NCBI RefSeq assembly: GCF_025947345.1
Contig: NZ_CP110011.1
Coordinates: forward strand, 4,836,001-4,900,000
DNA length: 64,000 nt
Direction of reading: 5' to 3'
DNA from: Flavobacterium sp. N502536
GTDB lineage: Bacteria > Bacteroidota > Bacteroidia > Flavobacteriales > Flavobacteriaceae
Positions 35,082-44,437 of this stretch are shown piece by piece. The notes under the pieces are model-generated. The model was not told where the DNA came from. It saw only the letters and a list, made by a program, of their open reading frames with translations, and made no database searches. The position numbers and the translations under genes are program-made. Numbering within the stretch: position 1 is the first letter of the stretch; each line of letters opens with the position of its first letter.

Positions 35082-35100
35082 TAGTTTGCGTTACAAACCA
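35082..35100. promoter_or_regulatory. Operator-like inverted repeat, site 2
   Basis: TAGTTTG-CGTTA-CAAACCA has the same 7-5-7 layout as site 1, with one mismatch in the second arm. Read on the minus strand it contains TTTG, followed after 16 bp by TACATTTA. These resemble the Bacteroidota -33 (TTTG) and -7 (TAnnTTTG) elements, so repressor binding would overlap the promoter. Confidence 0.65.
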
Positions 35101-35305
35101 AATTTTATGATAATTTTTTTAGCTTGTTTTGGAGTTCCCATAGTGGATTTAATATTTTTTATGTCCTAAAAGCTTCCTTTGTACGAATAACATTCTAAAT
35201 TAAGTATTTTGAAGACTGACTTTTTATTTAACCAAAAGAGGTTAATTATTTAATCCAAATTTAAAATTAGGATAATCTGAAGAAATTACTTTTGCAAATA
35301 AAAAC

Positions 35306-37135
35306 ATGAAATCTTTTTCGTTTCTTATTCTACTTTTTATAGGTTTTGTAATAATGTCTTTCAACCCTGGTTATAATGAATACACAACTACAAATGCTAT
35401 AATTAGTCAAGGATTAAAAAATTTCAAAGATCAATTGGTAGTTTTAAAATCGGATGCGCATCTTTTTCAGGAAAATAAAATTTCCAAAGAAGGTTTGCAG
35501 GAGTCGTTAAAAAAAGCCAGAAATTCATATAAGGAAATAGAATTTTATATTGCGTATCATTACCCTGAATTCTCCAAAACTAATATTAATGCCGCACCAT
35601 TATTTCATATAGAAAGCACAGGGACAGCAGCAAATACATTGCCTCCTGAAGGGTTACAGGTGTTAGATGAACTTATCTTTTCGGAAGAAGCCGATATCCA
35701 AAAAGATAAAATAGTTGAACTATCAGATTTCCTTTATAATAGTTATAATGATTTTTATCTGAGTTCGGTAAAAAACGGTTTATCGGAAGAAAAAAATAAA
35801 ACGTTACTATTGCGTATCGAACTAATCAGGATCTATACCATGGGCGTTACGGGGTTTGATACACCAGGATCACTCAATGTTTTTGAAGAATCCATTCATG
35901 CTTTGAGGGGAATTGAGAACTACATAAAAAACGATGATTATTTTAAAAAGATAGACACTCAAAAAGCCGAAAAAATATTGGGGACTAGTATTGAATACCT
36001 TTCTAAAAGCACCAATTTTGAAACTTTTGACCGAATAGAATTTTATAAAACTTACCTTCAGCCTTTGTATGAAGAATTAGGAAATTGGGATAATTCTCCA
36101 GATGATTTAAAAGAAATCTCGGGTTGGAATGTCAATAATAAAAATTTCTTCAGTGATGATTTTCTGAATCCCTATTTTTATACGCTCTTAAAACCAGCTG
36201 AAGATAATGCCAATTTAAGATCTTTAGGTAAAGAAATTTTCTTTGATGAAAGCTTAAGTAACAATACAAAAATGAGCTGTGCTTCCTGTCATTTACCCGA
36301 AAATGCTTTTACCGATTTAAAAGCAAAGTCATTAAGCAATGTCGAAGGCAAAACAGTTTTAAGAAATTCTCCATCGTTATATAATGCTGTTTTTGCCAAA
36401 AGATTCTTCTATGATATGCGTGCTTACTATTTGGAACAACAAGTTGAACATGTAATTTACAATGAACAGGAGTTTAATACCAGCTACCAAAGTATCATCA
36501 AAAAACTAAAGACAAATCCTGAATATAAAAAAGCTTTCAAAAAGGCCTTTAAAAATGGTAACATAGACAAACAAAATTTCTCAAAAGCCCTGAGTTCTTA
36601 CGTTGCATCACTGTATTCTTTCAACAGTGATTTTGATAAATTTATGAGAAATGAAAAAGAAATTTCTGAAGATGCAAAAAAAGGTTTTAATCTTTTTATG
36701 GGAAAAGCGGCCTGCGCAACCTGTCATTTTGCTCCTAATTTTTCAGGATTAGTTCCTCCGTTTTATAATGAAAATGAATCCGAAGTTCTGGGAGTAACCA
36801 AGAATCCATTGCAATTTCTGCCCATTGAAATAGACACTGATAAAGGCCGAATAAACAGCAATGTAAAAAAAGAGAGTTCATGGATTTATGAAAATTCCTT
36901 TAAAACAATGACAGTAAGAAATGCTGCTCTTACAAAACCCTATTTTCATAATGGAGCCTTTTCAACTTTAGAAGAAGTGATCGCCTTTTATAATGAAGGA
37001 GGTGCCGAAGGAATGGGTTTAGAAATTAAAAATCAAACCTTGTCTCCTAATAAACTTAATCTTGACGAAAAAGAAATAAAACAGCTTGTCGCTTTTATTA
37101 ACTCCCTGACGGATACGAGTAAAGCACAATACTAA
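35306..37135 (+). CDS. Di-haem cytochrome c peroxidase (MauG/CcpA family) with extra N-terminal domain
   Basis: 609 residues. An N-terminal hydrophobic signal segment leads into a helical domain of about 250 residues that is not part of standard CcpA. The di-haem peroxidase domain follows, with haem-binding CASCH at 325-329 and CATCH at 470-474. Downstream motifs include TVRNAALTKPYFHNGAF and VIAFYNEGG, typical of the family. The enzyme reduces hydrogen peroxide in the periplasm using electrons from a c-type cytochrome, though some relatives oxidise other substrates. It is a single gene by spacing, with 130 bp to the following PhoX gene on the same strand. The extra domain resembles those of larger Bacteroidota peroxidases, and its function is unknown. 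Confidence 0.88.
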   Translation: MKSFSFLILLFIGFVIMSFNPGYNEYTTTNAIISQGLKNFKDQLVVLKSDAHLFQENKISKEGLQESLKKARNSYKEIEFYIAYHYPEFSKTNINAAPLFHIESTGTAANTLPPEGLQVLDELIFSEEADIQKDKIVELSDFLYNSYNDFYLSSVKNGLSEEKNKTLLLRIELIRIYTMGVTGFDTPGSLNVFEESIHALRGIENYIKNDDYFKKIDTQKAEKILGTSIEYLSKSTNFETFDRIEFYKTYLQPLYEELGNWDNSPDDLKEISGWNVNNKNFFSDDFLNPYFYTLLKPAEDNANLRSLGKEIFFDESLSNNTKMSCASCHLPENAFTDLKAKSLSNVEGKTVLRNSPSLYNAVFAKRFFYDMRAYYLEQQVEHVIYNEQEFNTSYQSIIKKLKTNPEYKKAFKKAFKNGNIDKQNFSKALSSYVASLYSFNSDFDKFMRNEKEISEDAKKGFNLFMGKAACATCHFAPNFSGLVPPFYNENESEVLGVTKNPLQFLPIEIDTDKGRINSNVKKESSWIYENSFKTMTVRNAALTKPYFHNGAFSTLEEVIAFYNEGGAEGMGLEIKNQTLSPNKLNLDEKEIKQLVAFINSLTDTSKAQY

Positions 37136-37264
37136 CTTAATATTAATCTGTTAACATTAATCTTAAGATTTGCTAACGTATTAATGTGTTTATTTAAAGT
37201 AAGCGTAATACAAAGCTCGGAACAGAAAAATAACTTCGCATGGTATAACAAAACATACTAGACC

Positions 37265-39911
37265 GTGAAAAAAAAATTACTTTCAATTACAGCTCTTTTA
37301 TTAATAACAAATTCGGTAATTCAGGCTCAGACTATCGTTTTTGATAAAGGTTCATCATGGAGCTATGATGACAAAGGTGTACAGTTAGCCGATCAATGGA
37401 AAAATACCGATTTTGATATTTCGGCCTGGAAATCAGGAAATGGACCATTAGGATATGGGGATCCTGTGACAACTACGATCACAAAGCCTTTAAATGCAGC
37501 TTATTTCACTAAAGATTTTACCGTTAATTTGTCCGATTTGAGTGCCACTATGGAGCTCGGAGTAATGAGAGATGACGGAATTATTGTCTTTTTAAATGGT
37601 GTCGAGGTCGTAAGAGATAATATGCCTGCAGGTGCCATTGACTATAATACACTTTCAAGTACAACAGTAGATGGAGCGAATGAAAGTATTTATAATATTT
37701 TCTCCATTCCAAAATCAAAGTTTGTACAAGGAGTTAACAGAATTTCGATCGAACTACACAACAGAGGAGCAAGCAGTTCTGATTTAAGAGTGGATGCCTA
37801 CCTTAAAACAGTTGCTGATAATGGTTTTGAAAAAGAATCGCCATGGCGTTTTAATGACAATGGTGTACAGTTAGCTGACCAATGGAAAAATCCCGGTTTT
37901 GATATTTCAGCCTGGAAATCAGGAAATGGGCCATTAGGCTATGGAGATCCTGTAACCACTACGATCGCAAAACCTTTAAATGCAGCTTATTTCAATAAAG
38001 ATTTTACCGTTAATTTATCAGATTTGAGTGCCACTATGGAGCTTGGAGTAATGAGAGATGACGGAATTATTGTCTATTTGAATGGTGTTGAAGTAGTACG
38101 AGATAATATGCCGGCGGGCGCAATTTTGTACGATACTTTTTCAACTACAACAGTCGATGGAGCAAATGAGAGCATTTATAATATTTTCTCTATTCCAAAA
38201 GCTAATTTTGTACAAGGAGTTAACAGAATTTCGATTGAACTGCATAACAGGAGTGCAAGCAGTTCTGATTTAAGAATGGACGCCTATCTTAAAAAAGCCG
38301 TTCCGCCAGTAGTTATACCTCCTGATACCTCTTGCAACGACGGAAATCATATTAGCTGTTTTACCTCTATTGTGCCTACAGTACAAACGTCTAAATTAAT
38401 TATTTCTAAACAGCACAAATACCAATTGATTCTTAAAGAAGGGGACAATTACACTGAAGGTGGAGGATTTGTAGGAGGCCTAAATGACTTTACTGGTTAT
38501 GTAGCTAAAAAAACAAGCGGTGTATCCAGCAGTACAGATGGCTATCTTTCGGTAAACCACGAAACAAATCCGGGTGGAGTTACAATGGCAGAAATTAATT
38601 ACAATGCAACAACAAAACTTTGGCAATTAACAAAATCAAGAGCAGTAGATTTTTCATCAGCGAGTTTGGTGCAAACGATCAGAAACTGTTCCGGAGGAGT
38701 TACACCTTGGGGAACTATCGTTACTGCAGAGGAATCTGTAGCAGGCAATGACACAAATGGTGATGGTTATAAAGATTATGGCTGGTTGGTAGAAATTGAT
38801 CCGGTTACAGCTCAGGTTTCTTCTAAAAACACTAATGGAACAAAAGGAAAACTTTGGCAAATGGGAATCATGAATCACGAAAATGTTGTGATTAATAATG
38901 CCGGAACTATAGCATATTATGGTGAAGATGGAGGAACGCACATGGTATACAAATACACCATGGATACTCCAAATAACCTTTCTTCAGGAAATTTATATGT
39001 TTTGAAATTAGACCAAGGCATAACAAATGGAAATCCAGTAGCTACAACAGCAACCTGGATTCAGGTTCCTAACAAAACGCAAGCAGATCAAAACAATACG
39101 ACTTCATTGGCAGAATCTTTAGGTGGAACGAAATTCAACGGGGTAGAAGATGTTGAAATAAGTCCTTTGGATGGTAAAATATATTTTACAGCAAAAGGCT
39201 TAGACAAAGTTTATCGCATGAAAGATAACGGAACGACCGCATCAGAAGTGGAAGTTTTTGTCGGTGGAGGATCAACAGTTTATACTTTAAATACAACAGA
39301 AGGAGTTAAAACGGAATCTTGGGGAGATGGCAATGATAATTTAACTTTTGATGAGTTAGGAAATCTTTGGGTTCTTCAGGATGGTGGAAAAAAATTATAT
39401 TTGGGTAATAGCACCAGATCATACTCAGGCAAATCCAAAAGTAAAACTTTTTGCTTCTATGCCAGCTGGATCTGAGCCTACAGGTCTCACTTTTACACCC
39501 GATCATAAATTCGGATTCTTCTCTATTCAACATCCTGGTTCAGGTATCGATAAGGATGTTGATGCTACAGGAAATACGATTGATTACAGAGGAAAATCAG
39601 CTACAATCGTTATTGCTTTAAAGCAAAATTTAGGGGTAGATAATTCATTGGGGGTTATTGATCACAATCAAAATGAGATTGTAGTATCTCCTAATCCTAC
39701 TTCAGGTGTGGTACAGATTACTTCTGGCAACCTTAACAACCTGCAAGTTACCGCTTATAACCTGTTAGGGCAAATTGTTTATAAAAAGGCTTTTTTACAA
39801 AATCCGGTGACGGAATTAGATTTGACAACACAACTTCAATATTCAAATATGTTGATTTTAAATATAGAAGCTGACGGTTTTCAAAAAACTGTAAAACTTC
39901 TAAAAAAATAA
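37265..39911 (+). pseudogene. PhoX-type alkaline phosphatase with T9SS sorting domain, one frameshift at an A7 tract
   Basis: Two frames (37265-39475 and 39381-39911) together encode about 880 residues. The start codon is GTG at 37265, and the signal peptide ends SVIQAQ. Two near-identical galactose-binding-like domains follow (about 30-185 and 191-346; repeat period 161 residues; GVQLADQWKN, ATMELGVMRDDGIIV). The PhoX (DUF839) domain has NCSGGVTPWGTIVTAEES, GWLVEIDPV, FNGVEDVEISP and, after the frameshift, GLTFTPDHKFGFFSIQHPG. The end is a type A sorting domain (VVSPNPTSGVVQI, YNLLGQIVYKK). Removing one A from the seven at 39388-39394 joins the frames (DGGKNYIWVIAPDH). PhoX enzymes are calcium-dependent phosphatases; this one would be cell-surface or secreted. 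Confidence 0.85.
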
Positions 39912-39929
39912 GCCTTAATTTTATTTTTT

Positions 39930-39960
39930 AGCTGCCAATAGAAATGTTGGCAGCTTTTAT
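39930..39960 (+). terminator. Rho-independent terminator after the PhoX gene
   Basis: Perfect 9-bp stem AGCTGCCAA (39930-39938) / TTGGCAGCT (39947-39955) followed by TTTTATT, 18 bp after the PhoX stop codon. It ends just before the next gene's ATG. Confidence 0.88.
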
Positions 39961-39965
39961 TATTT

Positions 39966-40868
39966 ATGAAAAAATTACTTTTATTTATTGTTATTGTTTT
40001 TTCGGTCTGTAATGCTAAAGCACAAATTGACCCGGTTAAATATCCCACTTATACCGATATTAATGCAGCGCTTTTGAGTAAAAAAACCGTTTACAGCATG
40101 AGCTTCAGAGATAAAGGATTATACAACCTTCCTCCGGATATTACAAAAATGGATTCTCTCTTTTTTTTAAATGTAATGGGAAATCATTTAGAGAAAATGG
40201 ATAAAGCAATATTTTCGCTAAAACAACTTGAAATTTTGAATGTTAATAAAAACAGTATTAAATTCATTCCTGATGAAATAAGTGAATTAAAAAAACTAAA
40301 ATCTTTTTCGATAAACCTCAACAGTCTGACCGCTATAAATTCAAACATTTCAAAACTTCAAGACTTACGCATGGTGAGTTTTGAATCAAATAATTTAAGT
40401 GTTTTTCCGGAAGCTCTTTTAGATATCCCTTCCCTTGAAGAAATAAATCTCCACAGTAATCAGATAAGTACTGTTTCAGAACGTTTGGATAAAATAAAAA
40501 ACTTAAAATACCTAAATCTCTCTTCGAATCAAATTAATGATTTAGGAGAAATGAAATTGCCAAAAAAACTGAAATACCTTGAATTACAAAAAAACAGCAT
40601 TGTAGAAGTTCCCGGGACATTATTTCAATCTCAAAATATAGAATACTTAAATTTGAGTGATAATGCGATATCTTCGATTTCTCCAAAAATTATGAAATTA
40701 AAAAATGCTGTAAGTGTAAATTTAGCCAATAATAAACTAAAAAGTCTACCCAACGAAATTCAATACATGAAAAAGCTTAAAACACTAATTTTAGTTGGAA
40801 ATCCTATGAACAAAGAAACTATAGGTAAACTTAAAGCACTGATGCCTAATACAGCTATTTATTTTTAA
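39966..40868 (+). CDS. Secreted leucine-rich repeat protein
   Basis: 300 residues with a signal peptide ending NAKAQ. Residues about 45-290 form roughly ten leucine-rich repeats of about 22-23 residues, with recurring LxxLxxLxLxxNxI units (LEILNVNKNSIKFIPDEI, LEEINLHSNQISTVSERL, IEYLNLSDNAISS, LKTLILVGNPM). LRR domains mediate protein-protein contacts. No enzymatic or sorting domain is attached, so it is probably periplasmic or surface-associated. It starts 5 bp beyond the terminator hairpin of PhoX, so it needs its own promoter or readthrough. The binding partner is unknown. Confidence 0.82.
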   Translation: MKKLLLFIVIVFSVCNAKAQIDPVKYPTYTDINAALLSKKTVYSMSFRDKGLYNLPPDITKMDSLFFLNVMGNHLEKMDKAIFSLKQLEILNVNKNSIKFIPDEISELKKLKSFSINLNSLTAINSNISKLQDLRMVSFESNNLSVFPEALLDIPSLEEINLHSNQISTVSERLDKIKNLKYLNLSSNQINDLGEMKLPKKLKYLELQKNSIVEVPGTLFQSQNIEYLNLSDNAISSISPKIMKLKNAVSVNLANNKLKSLPNEIQYMKKLKTLILVGNPMNKETIGKLKALMPNTAIYF

Positions 40869-41049
40869 TCATACCCTAACTTAGGTTCGAAAATACTAAA
40901 CATCTGAAAATACAAACTTTTACACTATGTAATTAAATTTTATATAGTTAAGTTTATAGGCAGGCTGTTAATGCTAAAGAAATATAGAATACTTTTGTTA
41001 ACGATAAGATTTTAAATACAGTTATTATTATTATTGAATTTTACAAAAA

Positions 41050-42084
41050 ATGTCATACTCCAAATACAGACTTATTGCATTTTTAACCAGCGTTTTTATC
41101 TGCTGTATCATCGTTAATGGTAAAGCACAGGTAATACCTTTTTATACTGTCATTCCTTTTGAGGAAGAAATTTATTTCACCAAAACAGTCTTCCCTTTCA
41201 ATTCCTCTTTTATGAAGAACCATAAGGTAAAAAGTATTGTTGTAAAAAATAATGACGAAAATGGGATCAATTCTATTTACGATTTTAACCCGGATGGTCA
41301 GGTAGTGAGTATAACTAATATACATCGCACGAAAGAGAAAACAGACACCACTTTCTATACAAGAAATTACTACAGTCCAAAAGGGCTGCTCGATAAAAAA
41401 GCAAACATTGATTATAATAATGGCGTTGTAAAAATCAGTTCTTACCAATACGATGAAAAAAACAGAATTGATAAAATCCGAATCTTTTCATTGAATTCCG
41501 AAATGCCCAATAGACCCCAAAATAGTGCCTGGCTGGCAGAATCATATCCAGGTGTAGATAAAATAGTGACACTTGGTACTTTACCAGATGAAAACCTACT
41601 CAATAAAATGATCGAGGAAAACTCTTTTTCTTCATGGCACTATCGCTATTATACCGAAAATAAATTTGAAGTCGAAGAGTGTACGGAATACTATGATTTT
41701 TTAAAGAAGTATGACAATCAAGAGACTTGTAAGCAGAAAAAAACGTATTATTATTTAAACGAACGCCCTGTTGCTTTGTTTCTTCATAACGGCTGCGCCG
41801 ATAAAACCACTCCATCTAAACTATACCAATTTAAAGAAGGATTTCTTTCATCTCTGGCTGATACTCCAAACAGCTTTGAGCCCCGAAGCGAAAAATACAC
41901 CTATAATAAAAACAAAAATCTGGTACTGATGGAGGATATATGGAGTGCGCAAAAAGTAAGTGAATTGGTGATGACTTATGATAAAAAAGGCTTTCTCACC
42001 ACCATACAAAGAAAATCAGATACCGCAAAGATGAGTCACTATTTTGAGGACCGTATTCTAAACCTAACCTACAGCTTTTACTAA
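41050..42084 (+). CDS. Hypothetical secreted protein with YD-like strand repeats
   Basis: 344 residues. An N-terminal hydrophobic segment (LIAFLTSVFICCIIVNGKAQ) acts as a signal peptide; the Cys-Cys is not a clear lipobox. The mature protein has repeated beta-strand units of the type YDFNPDGQVVSITN, YYSPKGLLDKKANIDYNNG, YQYDEKNRIDKIRI and YTYNKNKNLVLMEDIW. These resemble isolated YD/RHS-like repeats of extracellular Bacteroidota proteins. A Cys-rich patch is in the middle (EECTEYYDF, QETCKQKK, HNGCADK). No known function. It is flanked by about 180 bp and 75 bp without genes and looks monocistronic. Confidence 0.7.
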   Translation: MSYSKYRLIAFLTSVFICCIIVNGKAQVIPFYTVIPFEEEIYFTKTVFPFNSSFMKNHKVKSIVVKNNDENGINSIYDFNPDGQVVSITNIHRTKEKTDTTFYTRNYYSPKGLLDKKANIDYNNGVVKISSYQYDEKNRIDKIRIFSLNSEMPNRPQNSAWLAESYPGVDKIVTLGTLPDENLLNKMIEENSFSSWHYRYYTENKFEVEECTEYYDFLKKYDNQETCKQKKTYYYLNERPVALFLHNGCADKTTPSKLYQFKEGFLSSLADTPNSFEPRSEKYTYNKNKNLVLMEDIWSAQKVSELVMTYDKKGFLTTIQRKSDTAKMSHYFEDRILNLTYSFY

Positions 42085-42159
42085 TTGTCGAACTTAAATT
42101 TATCTTTCTTAAATTAGCTTCAACAGCTATAATCTTTAATTTCTAACGCCTAACAAGAA

Positions 42160-42747
42160 ATGGATTCTCAGAATAATGAATTTTCAAAAATAGAATCATT
42201 AGAATCAAAGAAAATAACTTTTATAGTAAAGTTGTTAGGGACAGCTATTTTTGCAGGTACCGTTTTAGGAATAATTTACTTAGAGCTAATTATTATCGAA
42301 TCTAAACTATCTGCTGAATTTAAAATTTCTTCTGCAGCACTATCCGTGCTTCTTTTATCTTTTTTGGTGTATTTTGGAATAAAGGATATGATTATTCACC
42401 AAAAAAACAAAATCACAAAAGTTATAGTAGATCAAAATGGTTTGCACCATTATCAAGATGAAATAGTTGTTGAATCCCTAACTTTTGAATCTTTATGTCC
42501 AACTCCTGATCTGAAAAATTATGATATCGTTTTATCAGTGGGAGAAGATCTCGCTCATGATATTTGTGTGTATTATTTCGATAACTCCGCAAACGCAATA
42601 ATTTATAAAGCCATTACATTCAACACTCCGTTCTCCATACGCAATTCAAAAGAATTAAAAAGACATTTCATAAAGGGAGTTCTAAGGTTCCGATCCGATT
42701 TGAAAGTTTCACCAAAGGTGTTGGATTTTTTAAATTTAAAGAACTGA
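42160..42747 (+). CDS. Hypothetical membrane protein with two transmembrane helices
   Basis: 195 residues. Two hydrophobic helices near the N-terminus (LLGTAIFAGTVLGIIYLELI and AALSVLLLSFLVYFGI) precede a soluble C-terminal domain of about 120 residues that begins with a PH-like strand pattern (KITKVIVDQNGLHHYQDEIV). No catalytic or binding motif is recognised. It ends 58 bp before the convergent Crp/Fnr gene. Function unknown. Confidence 0.65.
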   Translation: MDSQNNEFSKIESLESKKITFIVKLLGTAIFAGTVLGIIYLELIIIESKLSAEFKISSAALSVLLLSFLVYFGIKDMIIHQKNKITKVIVDQNGLHHYQDEIVVESLTFESLCPTPDLKNYDIVLSVGEDLAHDICVYYFDNSANAIIYKAITFNTPFSIRNSKELKRHFIKGVLRFRSDLKVSPKVLDFLNLKN

Positions 42748-42805
42748 TAAAATTAAAAAATGGTCTCGTCCTGAATCTTGTAGTTTACAACTCGTTGCAA
42801 AGAAA

Positions 42806-43396
42806 CTACAACAACTTTCTTCTAATCTTGCTTAAAAACTCATGCGAAATACCTAAATAAGCAGCAATTTGATGCTGTGGAATTCTTTGCTCTAATGTTG
42901 GATATTTATTCTTAAAATCTAAATAACGTTTATCAGCTGTTTTATTCAACATGCTAATCATTCGCAACTGAATTGATTCTAAGGCTTTTTGATTCATCAA
43001 ACGAAAAAGTCGTTCTGCCTTAGGCATTTCGACATATAATTTTTCCTTATCCTCTTTATTAATGGTCATAATTACGGAATCTTCCAGAGCCTGAATGTTT
43101 AATTTCGAAGCTTTACCAGATACAAAACTTCCAATATCCAACACCCACCAATCTTCTATTGCAAAATAGAGAACATGATCTTTTATGTTATCTTCTTTAT
43201 AGAAAATTTTAAAACAACCTTCTAATACGTATCCTTCAAAATCACAAATTTCACCTTCAGAAAGTATCATTTGATTTCGCTCTATCTTTTCAATATGATA
43301 AAACGAACTCAATTTTTCAAACTCAGCTTCCGTTAAATCAGCATACTTTTTTATATTTTCATAAAATAGATTTTTCTCCATCACTTGTTTCATCAA
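42806..43396 (-). CDS. Crp/Fnr-family transcriptional regulator
   Basis: 196 residues. An N-terminal cyclic-nucleotide-binding-like beta roll spans about 20-120 (IERNQMILSEGEICDFEGYV, YEFVLEGCFKIFYKED-like strands). A long dimerisation helix follows (LMNQKALESIQLRMISML). The C-terminal helix-turn-helix is IPQHQIAAYLGISHEFLSKI. The residues that bind cAMP in E. coli Crp are not evident, and no iron-sulphur Cys cluster is present, so the ligand is unknown. The start may be the ATG at 43396, or the one five codons later. It is divergent from the isochorismatase-like gene 213 bp away. Such pairs are frequent in Flavobacterium, and regulation of the hydrolase is likely. Confidence 0.88.
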   Translation of the reverse strand: MMKQVMEKNLFYENIKKYADLTEAEFEKLSSFYHIEKIERNQMILSEGEICDFEGYVLEGCFKIFYKEDNIKDHVLYFAIEDWWVLDIGSFVSGKASKLNIQALEDSVIMTINKEDKEKLYVEMPKAERLFRLMNQKALESIQLRMISMLNKTADKRYLDFKNKYPTLEQRIPQHQIAAYLGISHEFLSKIRRKLL

Positions 43397-43609
43397 ATTC
43401 GATTATCCGCTTTTCTCAGTTCTTATACATTGTACAAAACTTCGCTAGTAATCATTTTTCATAGTAAAACTAAAATAAAAAAATCTTCCTGCTGCAACAA
43501 CTTACTTACATCTTTCATTTATACCTCAAAAAATTACTTTTTAAGTATTTGGTGAACTAGTTCAACATACGCTTCTTTTCTCTCGTAATACCTTTGAAAA
43601 AAATTAAAC

Positions 43610-44164
43610 ATGGAAAATAAAACACAAAAGAAAGAAGCTTTACTCCTTATCGATATTCAAAATGATTATTTTGAAGGTGGGGCTTACGCACTAGTTCATC
43701 CGGAAAAAGCATCAAAAAATGCCAAAGCCGTGCTTGAAAAATTCAGATTAGAGCATAAAACAATTGTTCATGTACAGCATATCGCTGAAGAAGGATTCTT
43801 CTTGCCCAATACTGAGGGAGTAAAAATACACCAAGATGTACTGCCTATAAAAGGAGAAAAAATTATCACAAAACATGTACCCAACAGTTTTCAAAGAACC
43901 GATTTATTGTCCTATCTGCACGAGAACAAAATTACTGATTTGGTTATTTGCGGCATGATGACACAAATTTGTGTTGACTCAGCGGTTAGAGCTGCTAAGG
44001 ACTATGGTTTTACTGTCACACTGTTAGCAGATGCCTGTGCAACCTTAGATCTTGAGTTTCAGGGAAAAATCATCGAGGCCGAACAGGTTCAAGCCTCATT
44101 CATCAGTGCATTGCAGTTTTACTATGCGGATGTAACCACTACAAATCAATTTTTAAACCTGTAA
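43610..44164 (+). CDS. Cysteine hydrolase of the isochorismatase-like family
   Basis: 184 residues, the usual length. The catalytic triad is visible: Asp15 (ALLLIDIQNDYF), Lys88 (ITKHVPNSF) and Cys121 (CGMMTQICVDSAVRAA). The cis-peptide region ICGMMTQ and the end motif LLADACATLD also match. Members hydrolyse amides such as nicotinamide, N-carbamoylsarcosine or ureidoacrylate, or isochorismate; the substrate cannot be chosen from sequence. No signal peptide, so it is cytoplasmic. It is preceded by the divergent Crp/Fnr regulator and is probably monocistronic. Confidence 0.9.
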   Translation: MENKTQKKEALLLIDIQNDYFEGGAYALVHPEKASKNAKAVLEKFRLEHKTIVHVQHIAEEGFFLPNTEGVKIHQDVLPIKGEKIITKHVPNSFQRTDLLSYLHENKITDLVICGMMTQICVDSAVRAAKDYGFTVTLLADACATLDLEFQGKIIEAEQVQASFISALQFYYADVTTTNQFLNL

Positions 44165-44437
44165 AACACTATAATTAAGTGATGCTGTTGCTACCAGAGA
44201 TCTTGAATTAAACGAAAAACCTGCTCCTGCCGCTTAAGTCAGCATCACTTATTTAACCAGATGAAATGCTCTTGAATGTTTATACGCTAAAGCGGTTATC
44301 AAGTGATGAATTTCTGTTGCTAAAATTCAAGAAATTATTTTCGGATAATTTAGTATTAAAACCTGCATCTTTTTAAATAAGTTCTTAAAAATACAACCGA
44401 TACTTTTGGAAAACATTATTCTAAATAAAGTAAATTA
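44165..44437. repeat. Intergenic region with an 11-bp inverted repeat and a partial direct repeat
   Basis: AAGTGATGCTG (44177-44187) pairs perfectly with CAGCATCACTT (44240-44250) across a 52-nt loop, followed by ATTT. A related stretch lies at about 44309-44345: AAGTGATG, then CTGTTGCTA, then TTCAAG, in the same order as in the first arm and loop. It could be a terminator with a large loop, or debris of a small mobile repeat. No gene is seen. Confidence 0.5.

Noticed and set aside
39386..39397. Programmed -1 ribosomal frameshift at A AAA AAA in PhoX
   Set aside because: The heptamer is in the right phase, but -1 slippage leads to a stop within five codons. The continuing frame needs +1 (one A fewer).
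42778..42811. Hairpin TTGTAGTTT / AAACTACAA as a terminator for the convergent genes
   Set aside because: One arm overlaps the end of the Crp/Fnr coding region and no T run follows. It may be a weak stop signal or chance.
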